A stretch of DNA of 64,000 nucleotides from Acetobacterium tundrae (lineage in GTDB: Bacteria; Bacillota; Clostridia; Eubacteriales; Eubacteriaceae). The stretch is taken from positions 48,501 to 112,500 of the forward strand of contig NZ_RXYB01000011.1 in NCBI RefSeq assembly GCF_008086615.1. The letters are read 5' to 3'. How positions within the stretch are numbered: the stretch's first letter is position 1; each line of letters starts with the position of its first letter. A program made the position numbers and the translations under genes. The notes under the pieces are model-generated. The model searched no databases. It worked only from the letters and a program-made list of their open reading frames with translations, and had not been told where the DNA came from. Of the stretch, positions 19,315 through 28,192 are shown in pieces.

Positions 19315-21258
19315 CTACATATTCTGCAGTTCATCCGCGAGTCCCGAAATTTCTTCAATTGCTTCGGCTAGTTCCTGCATGCCTTTTGATTGCTGACTTG
19401 CTGCGGTTGCGGCTTGTTCAGCTCCACTGCTGGCTTCCTGTGCTGCAATTGCAATCTGATCGACACCCTTCGTTGCCTGTTCAAGGGCAACTTGAGACTC
19501 TTCAGCTCCCGTTTGAATTTCATGAGTTCCTTCCAGTATTTTGACCATGTTTTCTTCGATGATGTTCAGGTTAATGGTGGTTTTCTTAGATTTTTCGACC
19601 TCTGCAAAAGAAGCTTTGCTAGATGCATCGGTGTCGGCTGAAACGCGCTGAATCTGATTTTGTATTGCTCTCACAAGATCTTTGATTTTATCGGCATTTT
19701 CTGCGGATTCATTGGCAAGCGCTCTGATATCACTGGCAACCACCGAGAACCCTCTGCCAAACTCGCCAGCTCTAGCGGCTTCAATGGAACCGTTAATTGC
19801 CAGCATATTCGTCTGGATTGAAACATTAACGATTGCGTCAACAATTTTGTCGATGCTTAATGCTGTTTCTTCAAGACTTTTAATATTTTTAGCTGCATCC
19901 ATTGAGATTTCTGCCGAGTTAGTTATACCATCAATCATGCTATCAATCGCTATTTTATTGTCTTGCAAAAGTCCTTGAATTTCTGACACTTTTTCAGCCG
20001 AAAATCCCGCTCTTTCACTCATTTGGGTTGAAGCGACAGACAGCTTTTCTGCGAATAAGGAGCCTCTTTCAGCATTTTCTGCCTGTAAAAGTGCGCCTGA
20101 TGATACTTGCTCCATTGCTTTTAGTATCTCTGCTGCTGTTGAATTCCCTTCTTCAACATTAGCAGAAAGTTCTTCAGAAGCTGCTGCCATAGACTCGGAT
20201 GACTTTTGGGCATCGGTCGAACTTTTAAGATCTTCAGCCATTTGAGACAGATCCGCGGCGCCGGCATTCAATTCATTAAATGCTTTGTTCTGCATTTGTA
20301 TGGCTTTCTTAACTTCTTCGGCAGCACTGCTTTGCTGTTCAGAAGCAGCAGCAATAGTTTCCGCAATGGCCAGAAATTCCAGGGCGCCTTTGTTTGCATC
20401 CATTGCATTCTGAGATACTTCAGCAATACCAGACATTGCAACAATAATCCCTTCATTAATTTTAATGAGGTCTTGTGTCGTCTGAGATGCCTTTTCAACT
20501 TCACTATTTGCAACCTTACCGGCATTTTCAATGTCAATTACCACAACTTTCACATTGCTTTGAATCTCATTGACCAGTGACCTGATATTTGTTGCTGACT
20601 TTTCTGAGGTTTCGGCAAGATTTCTGACTTCATCTGCTACAACGGCAAAGCCTTTGCCATGTTCTCCTGCTCGGGCAGCTTCAATGGCTGCATTGAGTGC
20701 CAGGAGATTGGTTTGATCCGCAATTCGAACAACTGCCTGAACAATTTCACCAACTTCATTCGACTGCCTTTCCAGCTCACCAATTAATTTTACCGATTCG
20801 CTATTGGTTTCAGCAGATTCTTTGATGCCTTTAATCATGAGTTCAATATCGCTGGATATAGTTGTAATCAAATCTTTGGCTGCTTTCGCCCTTTCAAGGG
20901 ATTCTTTGGCGCGTTTATCTGCTGTTACTGATGCTTTTTCTACCTGGTTAATGGCGGCTCGAGACTCTTCCGCTGCAGAGGCCGCTTCACTTGCACCACT
21001 GGAAATCTGTGCCATCGTTGCCGCCAATTCTTCAGCAGCGCTACTTGATTCTTCGATGCCAGATGCCATTTGTTCAGTTGCAACGGCAATCCGCTCAGCT
21101 AATTGTTGCTGTTTTGCCAGTGTTCTGGCCCGTACCTTGTCCTTCGCCTGCCTCCTAGCTAGTTCTCTTTTTCGTTCCATTTCATCCGATGCGATCGCTG
21201 ATTCAAACGGGACTTTTTTATATTTATCGCTTGAGGGTATTGCTAACTTTTTTTCCAT
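19315..21258 (-). CDS. Soluble chemoreceptor with two tandem MCP signalling tips
   Basis: 647 aa, almost entirely helical, Ala/Glu/Ser-rich, with no membrane helix and no recognisable sensor domain. It has two MCP signalling hairpin tips: [20 protein letters not shown] around 178-205 and [19 protein letters not shown] around 478-505, each with GKGF/GRGF and VVADEVR/VVASDIR. Each is flanked by long heptad helices with Gln/Glu-rich possible methylation sites. The two halves are about 300 residues apart and clearly related, so it arose by duplication. Input may come through a partner protein or the charged N-terminus (1-55). It is the second gene of the operon. Confidence 0.93.
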   Translation of the reverse strand: MEKKLAIPSSDKYKKVPFESAIASDEMERKRELARRQAKDKVRARTLAKQQQLAERIAVATEQMASGIEESSSAAEELAATMAQISSGASEAASAAEESRAAINQVEKASVTADKRAKESLERAKAAKDLITTISSDIELMIKGIKESAETNSESVKLIGELERQSNEVGEIVQAVVRIADQTNLLALNAAIEAARAGEHGKGFAVVADEVRNLAETSEKSATNIRSLVNEIQSNVKVVVIDIENAGKVANSEVEKASQTTQDLIKINEGIIVAMSGIAEVSQNAMDANKGALEFLAIAETIAAASEQQSSAAEEVKKAIQMQNKAFNELNAGAADLSQMAEDLKSSTDAQKSSESMAAASEELSANVEEGNSTAAEILKAMEQVSSGALLQAENAERGSLFAEKLSVASTQMSERAGFSAEKVSEIQGLLQDNKIAIDSMIDGITNSAEISMDAAKNIKSLEETALSIDKIVDAIVNVSIQTNMLAINGSIEAARAGEFGRGFSVVASDIRALANESAENADKIKDLVRAIQNQIQRVSADTDASSKASFAEVEKSKKTTINLNIIEENMVKILEGTHEIQTGAEESQVALEQATKGVDQIAIAAQEASSGAEQAATAASQQSKGMQELAEAIEEISGLADELQNM

Positions 21259-21332
21259 AATTTTCTTGACCTCCTAAAGTCTTATTCATTAATTTACCGA
21301 GCGCATTTTATGCCAGGCTATAATCTATATAT

Positions 21333-21692
21333 TTAATCTTTGTACTTATTTAGGTTTTTTATCACAGATTCATTCTTGTATGGTTTAACAATAAAACCTT
21401 TTGCCCCGTTTAAGATTGCTTGTTGCACATGTTTCTCCTGTCCTAATGCTGAAACCATGATCACCGTGGGTACAAAATCCATTTTTTTGATCTCCTTCAT
21501 GCATTCAAGTCCATTCATTTCTGGCATGGTAATGTCCAATGTAACCAGATCTGGCCTGAATTCACGAATCTTTTCGAGTGCAACCTTGCCGTTTTCCGCT
21601 TCGGCAACCACTTCAAATCCGTTGCTTTCCAGTAAATTTCTGAGTTGTATTCGAATAAATACAGCATCATCTACAATTAATACTTTAGTCAT
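21333..21692 (-). CDS. cheY: CheY-type response regulator
   Basis: 119 aa from the ATG at 21692 (AAGAAGGTG site). Typical CheY: DDA at 8-10, phospho-acceptor Asp53 (LDITMPEMNG), VSALG, and Lys102 in VKPY. First gene of the chemosensory operon, 74 bases ahead of the receptor gene. The usual output is a flagellar motor, but no motor gene is in the window, so the target is open. Confidence 0.93.
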   Translation of the reverse strand: MTKVLIVDDAVFIRIQLRNLLESNGFEVVAEAENGKVALEKIREFRPDLVTLDITMPEMNGLECMKEIKKMDFVPTVIMVSALGQEKHVQQAILNGAKGFIVKPYKNESVIKNLNKYKD

Positions 21693-22069
21693 AGTCACCT
21701 TCTTATTCAATATGAATGGTCAGCTAAAAACCTTATGCACGGAGTGAGAAATCAGTGATTTTTGGTAATCATACATCATCTCAAGTGATTTCAAATAATG
21801 ATTTTATCTCAAAGTCTGTGCGTATGGCACGCCTCATTTTTTAAATCTATTTAATTATTAATTCAGCATAATAAACGTTGCTATTTTTTTCAATAGTCAA
21901 TCACTATCACAACTGTCTATTAAGCGTCATTATTTATAAATATGTTTAATATTGATCAAACATCGCGAAACTGTCTTTTAACTCATTTGCTTAATCATTA
22001 ATTGTCAAGTATAATGATTGCTTTATATTCTATATTACAATTACTTTTTTGAGAGGATCGCTGGTTTTC

Positions 22070-22666
22070 ATGGAAAAAATTCACGTTGATCGTAGAGTTC
22101 GAAAAACGAAGAGCCAACTTCAATCTGGTTTAATCCAATTAATGCAGGAAAAAAGCATTCAAAAAATAACTGTAAGTGAACTGTCTAATCTGGTGGATAT
22201 TAACCGGGGTACATTTTATCTCCACTATAAAGATGCGTTTGATATGCTTGATCAAATTGAGAATAAATTGGCTGAAGATTTTCTTGAAATCCTTAATCAT
22301 TACCCTTCTCTCATTGTCAAAAGTAATGTTCTCCCATTTCTCATTGAAGTATTCTCTTTTATTGAAGAAAACGAAGGCATGATGCGTGTGATATTTTGTA
22401 AGAATGACGATTCCTTTCTTTTGAATCAGCTAAAAAGTAGTGTTAAGAAAAGATTTTTTGATGACTGGCAGAAAAAATATCTCACGCAAGCTTCCAAGAA
22501 AATCGAGTATTTCTTTTCCTATTTTATATCGGGATGCATCAGTTTAATTACCCACTGGTTAGAGACAGGAATGAACGAATCCCCAGAACAGATTGCAAAA
22601 CTCACTGAAATCATGATCTTAAAAGGCAATGATTTTTTTGTCATGATCGATCATCCACTTTCATGA
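22070..22666 (+). CDS. TetR/AcrR-family transcriptional regulator
   Basis: 199 aa from the ATG at 22070 (a TTG at 22049 is an alternative). The N-terminal TetR helix-turn-helix (ITVSELSNLVDINRGTFYLHYKD) is clear. The C-terminal part is like the TetR_C_8 (DhaS-type) domain of Firmicutes. It is divergent from the chemosensory operon across about 375 bases and could regulate it, but no operator palindrome stands out. The effector is unknown. Confidence 0.9.
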   Translation: MEKIHVDRRVRKTKSQLQSGLIQLMQEKSIQKITVSELSNLVDINRGTFYLHYKDAFDMLDQIENKLAEDFLEILNHYPSLIVKSNVLPFLIEVFSFIEENEGMMRVIFCKNDDSFLLNQLKSSVKKRFFDDWQKKYLTQASKKIEYFFSYFISGCISLITHWLETGMNESPEQIAKLTEIMILKGNDFFVMIDHPLS

Positions 22667-22987
22667 CAAATTCATGCCAAACTAAAAAAAACCACTTGGA
22701 TCTATCAAATCCAGAACGGTCATATAATTAACGCGTTTGAAGGGAATTATTTACGCAAAGGCACGTATCACATGGATTAACAATACTAATGTATGCACTT
22801 GTTTTATTAATAATCAGTTAATGACTCTCCGGAGAAAGGTACTAGGTTAATGAAATATACAAGTGTATCAATTTTTAACATGATCAGATTCTGATGATTA
22901 GTAGGCTGCTTTCCACTAACTTTGGAAAGAGGCTAGAAAATGTTATAATTAGAAAGAATTATGAGAAAAATTTATTTTTACAAATAA

Positions 22988-23031
22988 AAAAGCTCTGAGT
23001 TCCTCTTAAAAAAGGCATTACAGAGCTTTGT
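22988..23031. terminator. Hairpin with 9-bp stem in the 22667-23328 gap
   Basis: AAAGCTCTG (near 22988-22997) and CAGAGCTTT (23021-23029) pair perfectly around a 23-base loop, with an A-rich left side and GTTAATAAA on the right. It lies between convergent genes and may end either transcript. The rest of this 660-base gap is repeat B or featureless. Confidence 0.5.
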
Positions 23032-23039
23032 TAATAAAT

Positions 23040-23190
23040 TGGTGGAAGCGGTTCATACTGGTTCATGATAAAAATTGATTTATAATCGTCGTCATGTTTA
23101 AACTCTGAATGACTCCCTACACGTTATAACATATGCCCTAAAATATTATCCATCTTCTAATAGCCCAAGAACTAACAGGTTTAACCTGAC
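23040..23190. repeat. Dispersed repeat B, copy 1
   Basis: The stretch including CGTCATGTTTAA, CTCCCTACACGTTATAACAT and CATTATCCATCTTC-like sequence recurs near 47155-47225 (part) and 54985-55125. Copies are roughly 80-85% alike by eye. On the minus strand part of it could be the C-terminal end of a small protein, but stops interrupt all copies. Confidence 0.6.
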
Positions 23191-23328
23191 AATCACGACA
23201 TCTTTTACAGCATTTCTTTTCAATTGTCATCGCGTATAAACAATCTTGGTGTGGCTGATCATCAGATTGTAGCTTCGTCCCTGATAATCAGGATATTTCC
23301 TATAATCGATCCTTTTTAAATTTTGTCT

Positions 23329-26300
23329 TTAAATTGATGCAATCGAGTTAAAATAGATCGTTGGGGAATCATCGGTAAAGTTGTCATCTTCAAAGAAAGT
23401 ATTTCTTTTCTTATTGATTTGAATTTCGTAAAGGATTTTCATGAACTCTTCTCGATCCTCTTCTTCAATTGAAAATTTCACTCCATATTGATAAAAGTTC
23501 TCATCTGTTTCTTCCAGCCACACCGGACTTCCATAAGTTTTAATGGTCTTATTCAATATGGTGGTTTCAAATTCCAGGGTGAATTCTCGTTCAAGAGGAA
23601 ATTTTATATTAGAAATAAAGCGTAACCCACCAGGCCCAATATCTCGAATCAATATTTTTGTATTCCCAACATTCATTTTTTTATCTTTGATTTTCAAAAT
23701 TCTCAAGTCAGCTTTTAATAATCGATAAAACATTATTCGGAAATATTCCCGGCGTTCCACTTGGGGCATGACCACCGTATTATTCTCAAGAACTGGTTTA
23801 CATTGTCCTTGAACTAAGATTTCCTCGAATTCTTCCAGGGGCACTGGTCTGGAATACAGATAACCCTGACCGGCATAGCAGTTATTCTGGCGTAAAAATG
23901 ATAATTGCTCCCAATTCTCGATGCCAACCGCAACCAGTTTGATTTTGAGATCTCTCGACAGATTAATAATGGTTTTAGCGATAATCGCTGTTGTTTTATC
24001 AAACATGATGTTCCTGATAATAGCCCCATCCATTTTTATAATATCGATACTGAACTTATTCAAATAAGTCAATGAAGAAAATCCTGTTCCAACTCCATCC
24101 AGAGCAATTTTTATCCCAAAAGACGATAATCTTTTAATATCTCGAACGGCTTTTTCCCCTTCTTCCATTAATAGAGTTTCTGTGAGTTTCATAATTAAAA
24201 ATTTGGGATCAAGCTCAAATTCATCTAAAACATTTTTTATATTTTCTACAAAATTCTTTTCGTAAAACTGAATACTGGAAAAGTTAACCGTTATTTTTAT
24301 TTTTGGGAACCCTTTTTTTAGCCAATCTTTATAGTTGGCACAAATTTCCCGGAGTATCCATTTGCCCATTTCAATAATCACCCCGGTTTCTTCTGCCAAA
24401 TGAATAAATTCCTTTGGACTTACCAATCCCCAAACTGGATGATTCCATCGAATCAAGGCTTCAGCAGCAATAATTTCGGTTGTTTTGAGTCTAACCACAG
24501 GCTGATAAAAAACTTCAAACTGTTTATTATCAATAGCGCAGCGCAGATCTTTTCGCAGTTCAAATTGCTTGTAATTTTCAATACTGAAATCTGGAGCATA
24601 AAACTTAAAAACATTCTTACCTTCTTTTTTTGCCCAGAGCAAAGCAATGTTAGCCTGCTTAATGAGCGAATCTCCATTTTTTTCCTCACCAGCATCTTCC
24701 AGTTTCTCTGTTCCCGGATAGTCCTTTGTATAGACTGCTATTCCGATATTCATGGCCACATCAAATTCATACATATCGACCTTAAATGTCCGGGAAAACA
24801 AGTCCACAATTCCCTTTGCCATTTCTTTATAAGCTTCAGTGGTTATTAAGCCAGTAGCAATAATCGCAAACTGGTCTTCGGAGTATCGGCTGATAAAATA
24901 AGCTTCACCAAAATAGCTTTTTAAGCGGATCATCATTTGAATGATCATTTGATCCCCTGACGTAAATCCCAGCGAATCATTGATATACTTATATCCCTCA
25001 AAATCCAACATCATCACCGCTATTAAGTCACCTTTTTCCTTTGCAATCTGATATTGGTCCGTCAGTTCTCGTTTAAAATATGCTCGATTGGGAAGGCCAG
25101 TTAATTCATCATGAGTGGCAATATGGTTCATTCGTTTTTCCAGTTCTACCCTTTTTGTCACATCTCTGAAATTTAATACAATCCCTTCAATAATTGGATT
25201 ATCCAGTAAATTCTGCATGGTTACTTCTAAATACACTTCTTTTCCGGTCTTTGTTTTATATGCCAAAATCTCTTGACACTTATTACTGGGATCTTTTGCA
25301 ACAAAAGCAACCATCTTGGTTAATTTTTTTAGTTCCAGCCCTTCGTAAAATTTATATATTTTTTCACCAATGAGTTTTTCCGGTTTATATTTAATAACTT
25401 TTGTGAATGTGTCACTGATATAATTAATGGTACCATCTGGTTTAATAATCTCATAGACATCCCCGGATTCCTGAACCAACACTCTGTATCGTTCTTCAAT
25501 GCTATCAAGTTCTCTCTGTTTGTTCTCAATGTCCTTCTGCATCTCTTTTTTTTCGGTAATATCTTGAATGGTTCCATAAATCCGGGTTGGGTTTCCATCT
25601 ATGTTTAGTTTTGTTTCCCCCATTTGAAACAGATTTCGAATGGCTCCATCTTTTTTTATGATCCGATATTCCATGGTAAAGGGTTTCCCTTGGGGAGGGT
25701 CTTTCAATAGTATTTCAAGACTTTTTCGGTCCTGAGGATGGATTAAACGCATGAATTTTTCCATGCTCCCATCATAGTCTGCTACTGTAATTCCAAAGAT
25801 CCGCAGGGCTTCTTCAGACAGAAAGTTAATATTCTGTGCAACATTAATTTCCCAGCTTCCCAGATTAGCCAATCTTTGGGCGTTATCTAAGGTTTTTTTC
25901 ATATATCTCATTTCTTTTTCCATGAGTTTTATGTTGGTAATGTCCTGAACGGTTCCTAATAAACCGATGATTTTCAGATTTTCATCAAATATTGGTTCCG
26001 TTTTTGTATTCACATATTTAATTGTCCCTTTTTTCTGAGGAATTCGATAATCAAATTCATATTTTTTACCTGACAAACCGATCTGTACTGCATTTTGCAC
26101 ACTGCCTTTGTCATCCGGGTGGATCAATTCTAGAAGTTTATTAAAATCTGGTTCGTATTTTATCGGATCAAGACCATGCATGATATAAATTTCATCGGAC
26201 CAGAATAATTCATCTTTTTTCAGATCATAGTGCCAGCTTCCCAGTCCCGCTACCTTTTGTGCCTGATTAAGGTTTTCCCCCAGTGTCTTTAAATTATTTT

Positions 26301-26748
26301 CCATGATCTTTTCTTTCGTAATATCCTGAAGGATGCCAATAATTTTAATCGGCAGTTTGTTTTTGTCAAGCAATACTTTTGTTTTCTCTCTAACAAACCG
26401 AAGCGCTTCTCCCGCTGAGATAATACGATATTCCAAATCATATTTCCGACCTTCGAAAGCACCCTGAATTGCGGTCTTTACCATTTCTAAATCATCCGGG
26501 TGGACAAAGTGATAATAACTTTCCTCGCTGCCATCGAAGTCCTGAGCAGTCACCCCTAATATACTATAGACTTCATCAGAAAAATAATTTTTTTCCTCAA
26601 TCAGATCTTTAGTCCAACTCCCCATATGAGCAAGATGTTGGGCATAGTTTTGATTTTCTCTCCATAATTGAGCATACTTTTCAAATTCATCTTTCATGTC
26701 TTCAGTTTCTTCTTTCTTAGTAAACAGGTTTTCTCCAAAAATTGCCAT
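23329..26748 (-). CDS. PAS4-GGDEF-EAL-PilZ protein with degenerate catalytic motifs, likely c-di-GMP effector
   Basis: 1139 aa from the ATG at 26748 (AGGAGG, 6 bases upstream). Four PAS domains (about 28-148, 158-273, 285-400, 415-533), then GGDEF, EAL and PilZ. The GGDEF site reads SEDQF (623-627), so no cyclase activity is expected. The EAL domain keeps EAL (763-765) but has DG for the metal-binding DD (884-885) and VGIE for EGVE (Val941), so hydrolysis is unlikely. The PilZ domain starts RREYFR (999-1004) and has DIGPGG in place of D/NxSxxG. Most likely a sensor that binds c-di-GMP through EAL and/or PilZ and PAS ligands elsewhere. Confidence 0.92.
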   Translation of the reverse strand: MAIFGENLFTKKEETEDMKDEFEKYAQLWRENQNYAQHLAHMGSWTKDLIEEKNYFSDEVYSILGVTAQDFDGSEESYYHFVHPDDLEMVKTAIQGAFEGRKYDLEYRIISAGEALRFVREKTKVLLDKNKLPIKIIGILQDITKEKIMENNLKTLGENLNQAQKVAGLGSWHYDLKKDELFWSDEIYIMHGLDPIKYEPDFNKLLELIHPDDKGSVQNAVQIGLSGKKYEFDYRIPQKKGTIKYVNTKTEPIFDENLKIIGLLGTVQDITNIKLMEKEMRYMKKTLDNAQRLANLGSWEINVAQNINFLSEEALRIFGITVADYDGSMEKFMRLIHPQDRKSLEILLKDPPQGKPFTMEYRIIKKDGAIRNLFQMGETKLNIDGNPTRIYGTIQDITEKKEMQKDIENKQRELDSIEERYRVLVQESGDVYEIIKPDGTINYISDTFTKVIKYKPEKLIGEKIYKFYEGLELKKLTKMVAFVAKDPSNKCQEILAYKTKTGKEVYLEVTMQNLLDNPIIEGIVLNFRDVTKRVELEKRMNHIATHDELTGLPNRAYFKRELTDQYQIAKEKGDLIAVMMLDFEGYKYINDSLGFTSGDQMIIQMMIRLKSYFGEAYFISRYSEDQFAIIATGLITTEAYKEMAKGIVDLFSRTFKVDMYEFDVAMNIGIAVYTKDYPGTEKLEDAGEEKNGDSLIKQANIALLWAKKEGKNVFKFYAPDFSIENYKQFELRKDLRCAIDNKQFEVFYQPVVRLKTTEIIAAEALIRWNHPVWGLVSPKEFIHLAEETGVIIEMGKWILREICANYKDWLKKGFPKIKITVNFSSIQFYEKNFVENIKNVLDEFELDPKFLIMKLTETLLMEEGEKAVRDIKRLSSFGIKIALDGVGTGFSSLTYLNKFSIDIIKMDGAIIRNIMFDKTTAIIAKTIINLSRDLKIKLVAVGIENWEQLSFLRQNNCYAGQGYLYSRPVPLEEFEEILVQGQCKPVLENNTVVMPQVERREYFRIMFYRLLKADLRILKIKDKKMNVGNTKILIRDIGPGGLRFISNIKFPLEREFTLEFETTILNKTIKTYGSPVWLEETDENFYQYGVKFSIEEEDREEFMKILYEIQINKKRNTFFEDDNFTDDSPTIYFNSIASI

Positions 26749-26818
26749 ACTCAGCCTCCTTTTCCAGTTTTTCATTATGACCAAATATCAGAACTGATAA
26801 CCTTTGTCCCGAAAAAGA

Positions 26819-27046
26819 TTAATACAAACCTGAATGCAATCCCGATCGTATAAAGTTCCTACCCCATGTTCTTTCTCGGCAAGTAGCCTCATCAAACGTT
26901 TTAGCCGGACGGGAGGGCCTGTGGCTCATCATCACTTCAATCATATCCATCTTATTAACGAGATTGTTTTCTCCTAATGCCATTAATATTAATTCCACAT
27001 CATTGGTATTATCTTCAACCAATAAAATCCTATCTAATTCTATCAT
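26819..27046 (-). pseudogene. Truncated response-regulator receiver fragment
   Basis: The first 30 codons (RILLVEDNTNDVELILMAL...) are the start of an Rcp1/CheY-like receiver of the kind found beside PAS-GGDEF proteins. After NKMDMIEV the sequence is not receiver-like: the phospho-acceptor aspartate, Thr and Lys are all missing. It is a broken gene just upstream of the PilZ protein gene and once may have been its operon partner. Confidence 0.7.
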
Positions 27047-27090
27047 AAATAACCATCCTTATATCTGGGCAATGTAAAATTATTCAAACT

Positions 27091-27405
27091 TTAATTTACT
27101 GCTGAAAACATATTTACATCCAATTTTGATAATTTAAGCTGCTGCAATATGATCCCTCTTTCATATGCATCATCAAAATAAATATTTTCTCCTTTTGGTA
27201 TTGCATCTCGTCTGGCTCTTTCACTTTCCTGTCGTTTTTCGTAACCAAAATGATTAGCTGGACCAATCTCAGCAAAATCGTCCATTTCTTTTGTGCGAAT
27301 CTGATTATTAGTTTCTTTCGTCGACTGTTTTAAATCCTCAAAATATCTCTGTAAAATCTTAAGAACGGTATCCCCTGAATACAAGTAATCATTTAATTTT
27401 TTCAT
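27091..27405 (-). pseudogene. Copy of the alarmone synthetase gene with the catalytic domain deleted
   Basis: Nearly identical to the gene at 1878-2867, but residue 36 (NNQI) is joined directly to residue 231 (RTKEMDDFAE): 194 codons, 582 bases, are missing in frame. The join has only about two bases of shared sequence. A nonsense change after SAVN removes the last 35 residues. All catalytic residues are gone, so it cannot make ppGpp. The 27406-27530 upstream region is also copied from 2868-2990. The frame is still open for 104 codons, so a short helical peptide may be made. Confidence 0.85.
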
Positions 27406-27668
27406 AGTATTTTCTGAATCTGTTCAATTTTTTCACAGATGCACTTTCCTTTCCAAAGTGTTTGAACATCAGTTATCAAATGATAATCAGAATGTCCAAC
27501 TCATTTTATCGCTCACACAAAATCAAATATAACAGATATATTCAATCATGCACAGTTCTTTTTGTGCTTTTGTGCTATAGTGTGTTCCTTTTCACGTTGC
27601 CTTACCATTGATAATTCCAATATTGCTCCTGCGTTTTATTTCTGCTTGAACTTGTTCAATAATTTTAG

Positions 27669-27878
27669 ATTCGGGCACTGGCCTATAATCACATCAACTT
27701 CATGCGGCGACTGGTTCTGCCAAAAATCTATCAGAAGAGCCGTTTACTGACACTGCGTTTGCTTCTGATTAAAGTGGCAGGTCGCCTCCTCCGTTTCGGA
27801 CGATCCACCTGGCTGAAACTCAGTTCAAGTTTTCCCTATCTGGAGTTGTTTCATGACCTGCTTGTCAAACTGGAATAA
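27669..27878 (+). pseudogene. C-terminal fragment of a DDE transposase (IS1380-like)
   Basis: This frame reads IRALAYNHINFMRRL, then LLTLRLLLIKVAGRLLRFGRS and ends ...LVKLE-stop, like the C-termini of IS1380-type transposases. The 5' part is absent. In the rest of the 27531-28192 stretch I see no gene: 27531-27668 and 27879-28192 have no supported feature. Confidence 0.6.
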
Positions 27879-28192
27879 TAACGGCATTATAAACTTAGTA
27901 TTTTAAATTTAAAAATAAGGTCCCGGGGATTCGTCTATCCTTTTGAACCGATTATTTGTTTAATTGGCAAGTATGCCACTCAAATTTCTGATATCGTTAC
28001 GACGTTTCACTATTTTCGAGGGTATTATCCTGAAAATAGTCTTTGGGTGATGCAGTTTCATAAATTATCAGAGTTCATGAATAATTCGAGCTACAGTATT
28101 AATCGCATTGAGGATCGGTGCATAAATATATAGATGCTTTTATGATAATATCCAATAATTGACAATAAGTATTTCGATTATTTTGAGTAAGG

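Noticed and set aside
21711..22069. A sigma-D-type (flagellar) promoter before the chemotaxis operon
   Set aside because: No convincing TAAA and GCCGATAA-like pair was found by eye, so no promoter was called.
22690..22860. ACGCAAAGG near 22752 as a possible further c-di-GMP riboswitch
   Set aside because: The surrounding GGGCAAAC, first hairpin and CAGCC elements of the aptamer are absent.
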